The notes under the pieces were generated by a model that did no database searches, was not told the origin of the DNA, and saw only the letters and a list, made by a program, of their open reading frames with translations. Position numbers and translations under genes: made by a program. 64,000 nucleotides of DNA from assembly GCF_002149965.1 (NCBI RefSeq), contig NZ_MSQB01000005.1, forward strand, positions 62,001-126,000, given 5' to 3'. Positions 62,166 through 64,000 of the stretch are shown here, piece by piece (the first letter of the stretch is position 1; each line of letters opens with the position of its first letter). Source of the DNA: Novosphingobium panipatense. GTDB taxonomy: Bacteria; Pseudomonadota; Alphaproteobacteria; Sphingomonadales; Sphingomonadaceae.

Positions 62166-62410
62166 CACCCCCTGAAGCTCGCGGCACATGCCGAATCGTG
62201 AGCAATCGATACAATTATGATTGAACAGAGTGAGCAATTATGCAAGCTTTGCTCTGCCAGCAGAGCTGTCTCGAGAGCGACGGCCGAGAGGCGATCGAGG
62301 GTGTGATGGATCAGAAAGTTCCTGACGCGCGAGTCGACGCGCCCAGCGAGCGGCCCGGCGTTGAGACCGCAGGCGCGAGCCGACTGCGGGCTCCTGCCGC
62401 GGCTAGTGAA

Positions 62411-62845
62411 ATGCCGCCGCGGACTAAGCCTTCCAACTATCCGGCACCATTCGCTCAGCGCATGAGTGGTCGGACGAAACGCCCGCTGGGCGATGCGTTC
62501 GGCCTGTCCAACTTCGGCGTGAATCTCACGACGCTGTCGCCAGGCGCGGTTTCCGCGCTCCAGCATATCCACAGCAAGCAGGACGAGTTTGTCTATGTGG
62601 TCAGCGGTGAACTCACCTTGGTGAGCGGCGCTGACCTCCACGTCATGACGGCAGGGATGTGCGTCGGCTTCCCGGCGGCGGGAACGAGCCATCATCTCGA
62701 GAACCGCTCACCGCGTGAGGCGACATTCCTGGAAGTCGGTGACCGAAGCGAAGGGGACGAGGTTAGCTACCCTGCGGACGACATCACCGCTGTTCGCGAT
62801 CGCAGTGGCTGGCGCTTCATGCACAAGAACGGCGAACCATACTGA
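62411..62845 (+). CDS. Cupin-domain protein
   Basis: A 144-residue single cupin. Features are KRPLGDAFGLSNFGVNLT, SALQHIHSKQDEFVYVVSGELTL (two His and the Glu of cupin motif 1 in altered spacing) and GMCVGFPAAGTSHHLENRS. The start ATG 62411 gives the length usual for this cupin type; ATG 62306 after GAGGG is the alternative. Possible dioxygenase, isomerase or sensor. Confidence 0.8.
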   Translation: MPPRTKPSNYPAPFAQRMSGRTKRPLGDAFGLSNFGVNLTTLSPGAVSALQHIHSKQDEFVYVVSGELTLVSGADLHVMTAGMCVGFPAAGTSHHLENRSPREATFLEVGDRSEGDEVSYPADDITAVRDRSGWRFMHKNGEPY

Positions 62846-62853
62846 GGGGGATC

Positions 62854-63630
62854 ATGCGTACTCAAGCCGACAAAGTCCGAGCATTCAGAGCCCTACACCA
62901 ACCCGGCTCGCCCGTAGTGATGCCAAACATCTGGTCTGCCGGCACCGCCATCGCCATGGCTAACGCCGGGTTCGAAGCGATCGCGACGACCAGCGGCGGG
63001 CTGGCGCTCGATCATGGCGTGCGCGACGGAGAAGTAGGCCGATTGGCTTCCGTCCTCGCCGCGACCGCAATAGCTGCCGCCGTCGACATCCCCGTTTCTG
63101 CGGATTTCGAGAACTGCTTCGGCGACAGCGCGGATGACTGCGCCTCGCTCATGGTCTCTGCGATTCGGGCGGGACTCGCTGGCGCTTCGGTCGAGGACGC
63201 ATCCGGCCGGCCCGAACAGCCTATTTACGAGCTCGACCATGCAACGGCTCGGGTGAAAGCCGCCGTCGATGCGGCGCGCGCGGCCGGCGACCTCGTAGTC
63301 ACGGCCCGTGCTGAGAACTTTCTTCATGGACGGCCGGATCTCGACGACACTGTTTCCCGGCTGAAGGCCTTTGAGGCCGCTGGTGCTGACGTTCTGTTTG
63401 CACCGGGCCTCCCTGATCTGGAGGCGATTAGAGCCGTCTGCAACGCGGTGTCGAAGCCCGTCAGCGTGATCGTCTACCCCGCGGACCCAAAGATGTCTGC
63501 AGGGGACGTGGCCAGTGTTGGCGTCGGCCGCATCAGCTTGGCCGGTTCGCTGGCACGTTTGGCCCATCAGACAATCGTAGCCGCCGCCCAGGACGTGCGA
63601 GCCGGCCTCTCGGGGAGCACTACGCCATGA
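62854..63630 (+). CDS. Isocitrate lyase/PEP mutase family enzyme
   Basis: A 258-residue enzyme with MPNIWSAGTAIAMANAGFEAIATTSGGLA, VPVSADFENCFGD-like metal-binding loop (PVSADFENCFG), ASVEDASG and TARAENFLHGRPD. It likely catalyses C-C or P-C bond chemistry on a 2-keto or hydroxy acid; the KKCGH motif of true isocitrate lyase is not seen. It overlaps the next gene by 4 bases. Confidence 0.88.
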   Translation: MRTQADKVRAFRALHQPGSPVVMPNIWSAGTAIAMANAGFEAIATTSGGLALDHGVRDGEVGRLASVLAATAIAAAVDIPVSADFENCFGDSADDCASLMVSAIRAGLAGASVEDASGRPEQPIYELDHATARVKAAVDAARAAGDLVVTARAENFLHGRPDLDDTVSRLKAFEAAGADVLFAPGLPDLEAIRAVCNAVSKPVSVIVYPADPKMSAGDVASVGVGRISLAGSLARLAHQTIVAAAQDVRAGLSGSTTP

Positions 63631-64000
63631 AGCTGATCGGCATGCTTACGTCGCCCTATACCCGACGGGTCGCGATCAGCCTGACAGAAATGGGGCTGGA
63701 GTTTGAACACGTCCCCATCTCCGTCTTCTCGCATCTGGCGGAGTTCAAGGCGCTCAACCCGGTGGTGCGCGCGCCGACGCTCTTCCTCGACGACCAGACG
63801 ATGCTCACCGACTCTCATGTGATCATCGAGTATTTCGACCGCGCCGACCGCAGCCGCAGCCTCTGGCCCGAATCCGATGCCGACCTGCGCGCAGCGGCGA
63901 GCGTTCTTGGGATGGCCCAGACGACTTGCGATAAGACCGTGCAGCTCGTCTATGAGCGCGAGCTGCGACCCGCCGAGAAGCAGTTCGCCGATTGGATCGA
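63627..64000 (+). CDS. Glutathione S-transferase (cut by right window edge)
   Basis: The first 124 residues of a GST. The thioredoxin-like N-domain has LIGMLTSPYTRRVAISLTEMGLEF (active Ser or Tyr near SPYTRR), NPVVRAPTLFLDDQT with the cis-Pro, and TDSHVIIEYFD for glutathione gamma-Glu binding. The all-helical C-domain is cut off. It overlaps the previous gene by 4 bases. Confidence 0.88.
   Translation, partial: MKLIGMLTSPYTRRVAISLTEMGLEFEHVPISVFSHLAEFKALNPVVRAPTLFLDDQTMLTDSHVIIEYFDRADRSRSLWPESDADLRAAASVLGMAQTTCDKTVQLVYERELRPAEKQFADWI

Noticed and set aside
1..64000. CRISPR array, rRNA, tRNA or insertion-sequence ends
   Set aside because: I looked for regular repeats with spacers, rRNA-like sequence, cloverleaf folds and transposase motifs and found none that I could support.

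Overview
The window is high-GC DNA with alphaproteobacterial gene families throughout. The closest match in gene content is the Sphingomonadales or Rhizobiales; the two I78-type lipoproteins and the DUF6117, DUF736 and DUF2840 proteins lean towards sphingomonads. This assignment is inferred from families, not from a marker gene. The layout is that of an integrative and conjugative element (ICE) with a Trb-type (Tn4371-like) transfer module. Neither end of the element, and no integrase or att site, lies inside the window. I recognised no rRNA, tRNA or CRISPR array.

Defence island (1-17764). From the left edge runs a tightly packed operon: the 3' part of an Mrr-like nuclease, a DUF1837/HamA-like nuclease, a large Ski2-like helicase (Hachiman HamB-like), a SIR2-domain protein, a small partner and a Rad50/SMC-like ATPase with a zinc-hook CPVC. 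A fragment of an abortive-infection-like gene follows. Next is a complete EcoRII-type restriction-modification set (C5 methyltransferase, Vsr, R.EcoRII-like nuclease) with a GGAC-N5-GTCC operator in front of the methyltransferase. Facing it is a four-gene operon: SNF2 helicase, stand-alone EcoRII-N domain protein, MORC/MutL-like GHKL ATPase and HNH nuclease. Two tandem I78-type lipoproteins close the island.

Element maintenance and accessory core (18.8-36.6 kb). This holds ardC (antirestriction), a large ParB-like protein, small conserved proteins, a strawberry-notch-like methyltransferase/helicase, a Toprim protein, a DUF2493 protein and DUF736. It continues with an XRE regulator, a frameshifted DUF6499/DUF2285 gene, an AlpA-like regulator, RepA, an iteron array and ParA. 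The ardC, parB and strawberry-notch genes share a related 5' leader. In the first two it can fold so that the Shine-Dalgarno sequence is paired, and the inner stem keeps its pairing with different bases.

Transfer module (36.6-54.2 kb). In order: a DUF2840 protein, TraF-like S26 peptidase, DUF736, lytic transglycosylase, a candidate oriT, VirD2-type relaxase (DUF3363), TraG/VirD4 coupling protein, a ribbon-helix-helix protein, TrbB, C, D, E, J, K-like, L, F, G, I and DUF2274. The genes mostly overlap by 1-4 bases. One antisense sugar-epimerase-like gene interrupts the series between the ribbon-helix-helix gene and trbB.

Cargo region (54.2 kb to the right edge). A LysR regulator, an alpha/beta hydrolase, a membrane protein with an MFS transporter, a rhodanese, a GNAT acetyltransferase, a VOC protein, three LysE-type exporters, DUF1330, a hotdog thioesterase, a cupin, a PEP-mutase/isocitrate-lyase-type enzyme and a truncated glutathione S-transferase. 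Together they look like a small-molecule handling and export set carried by the element.
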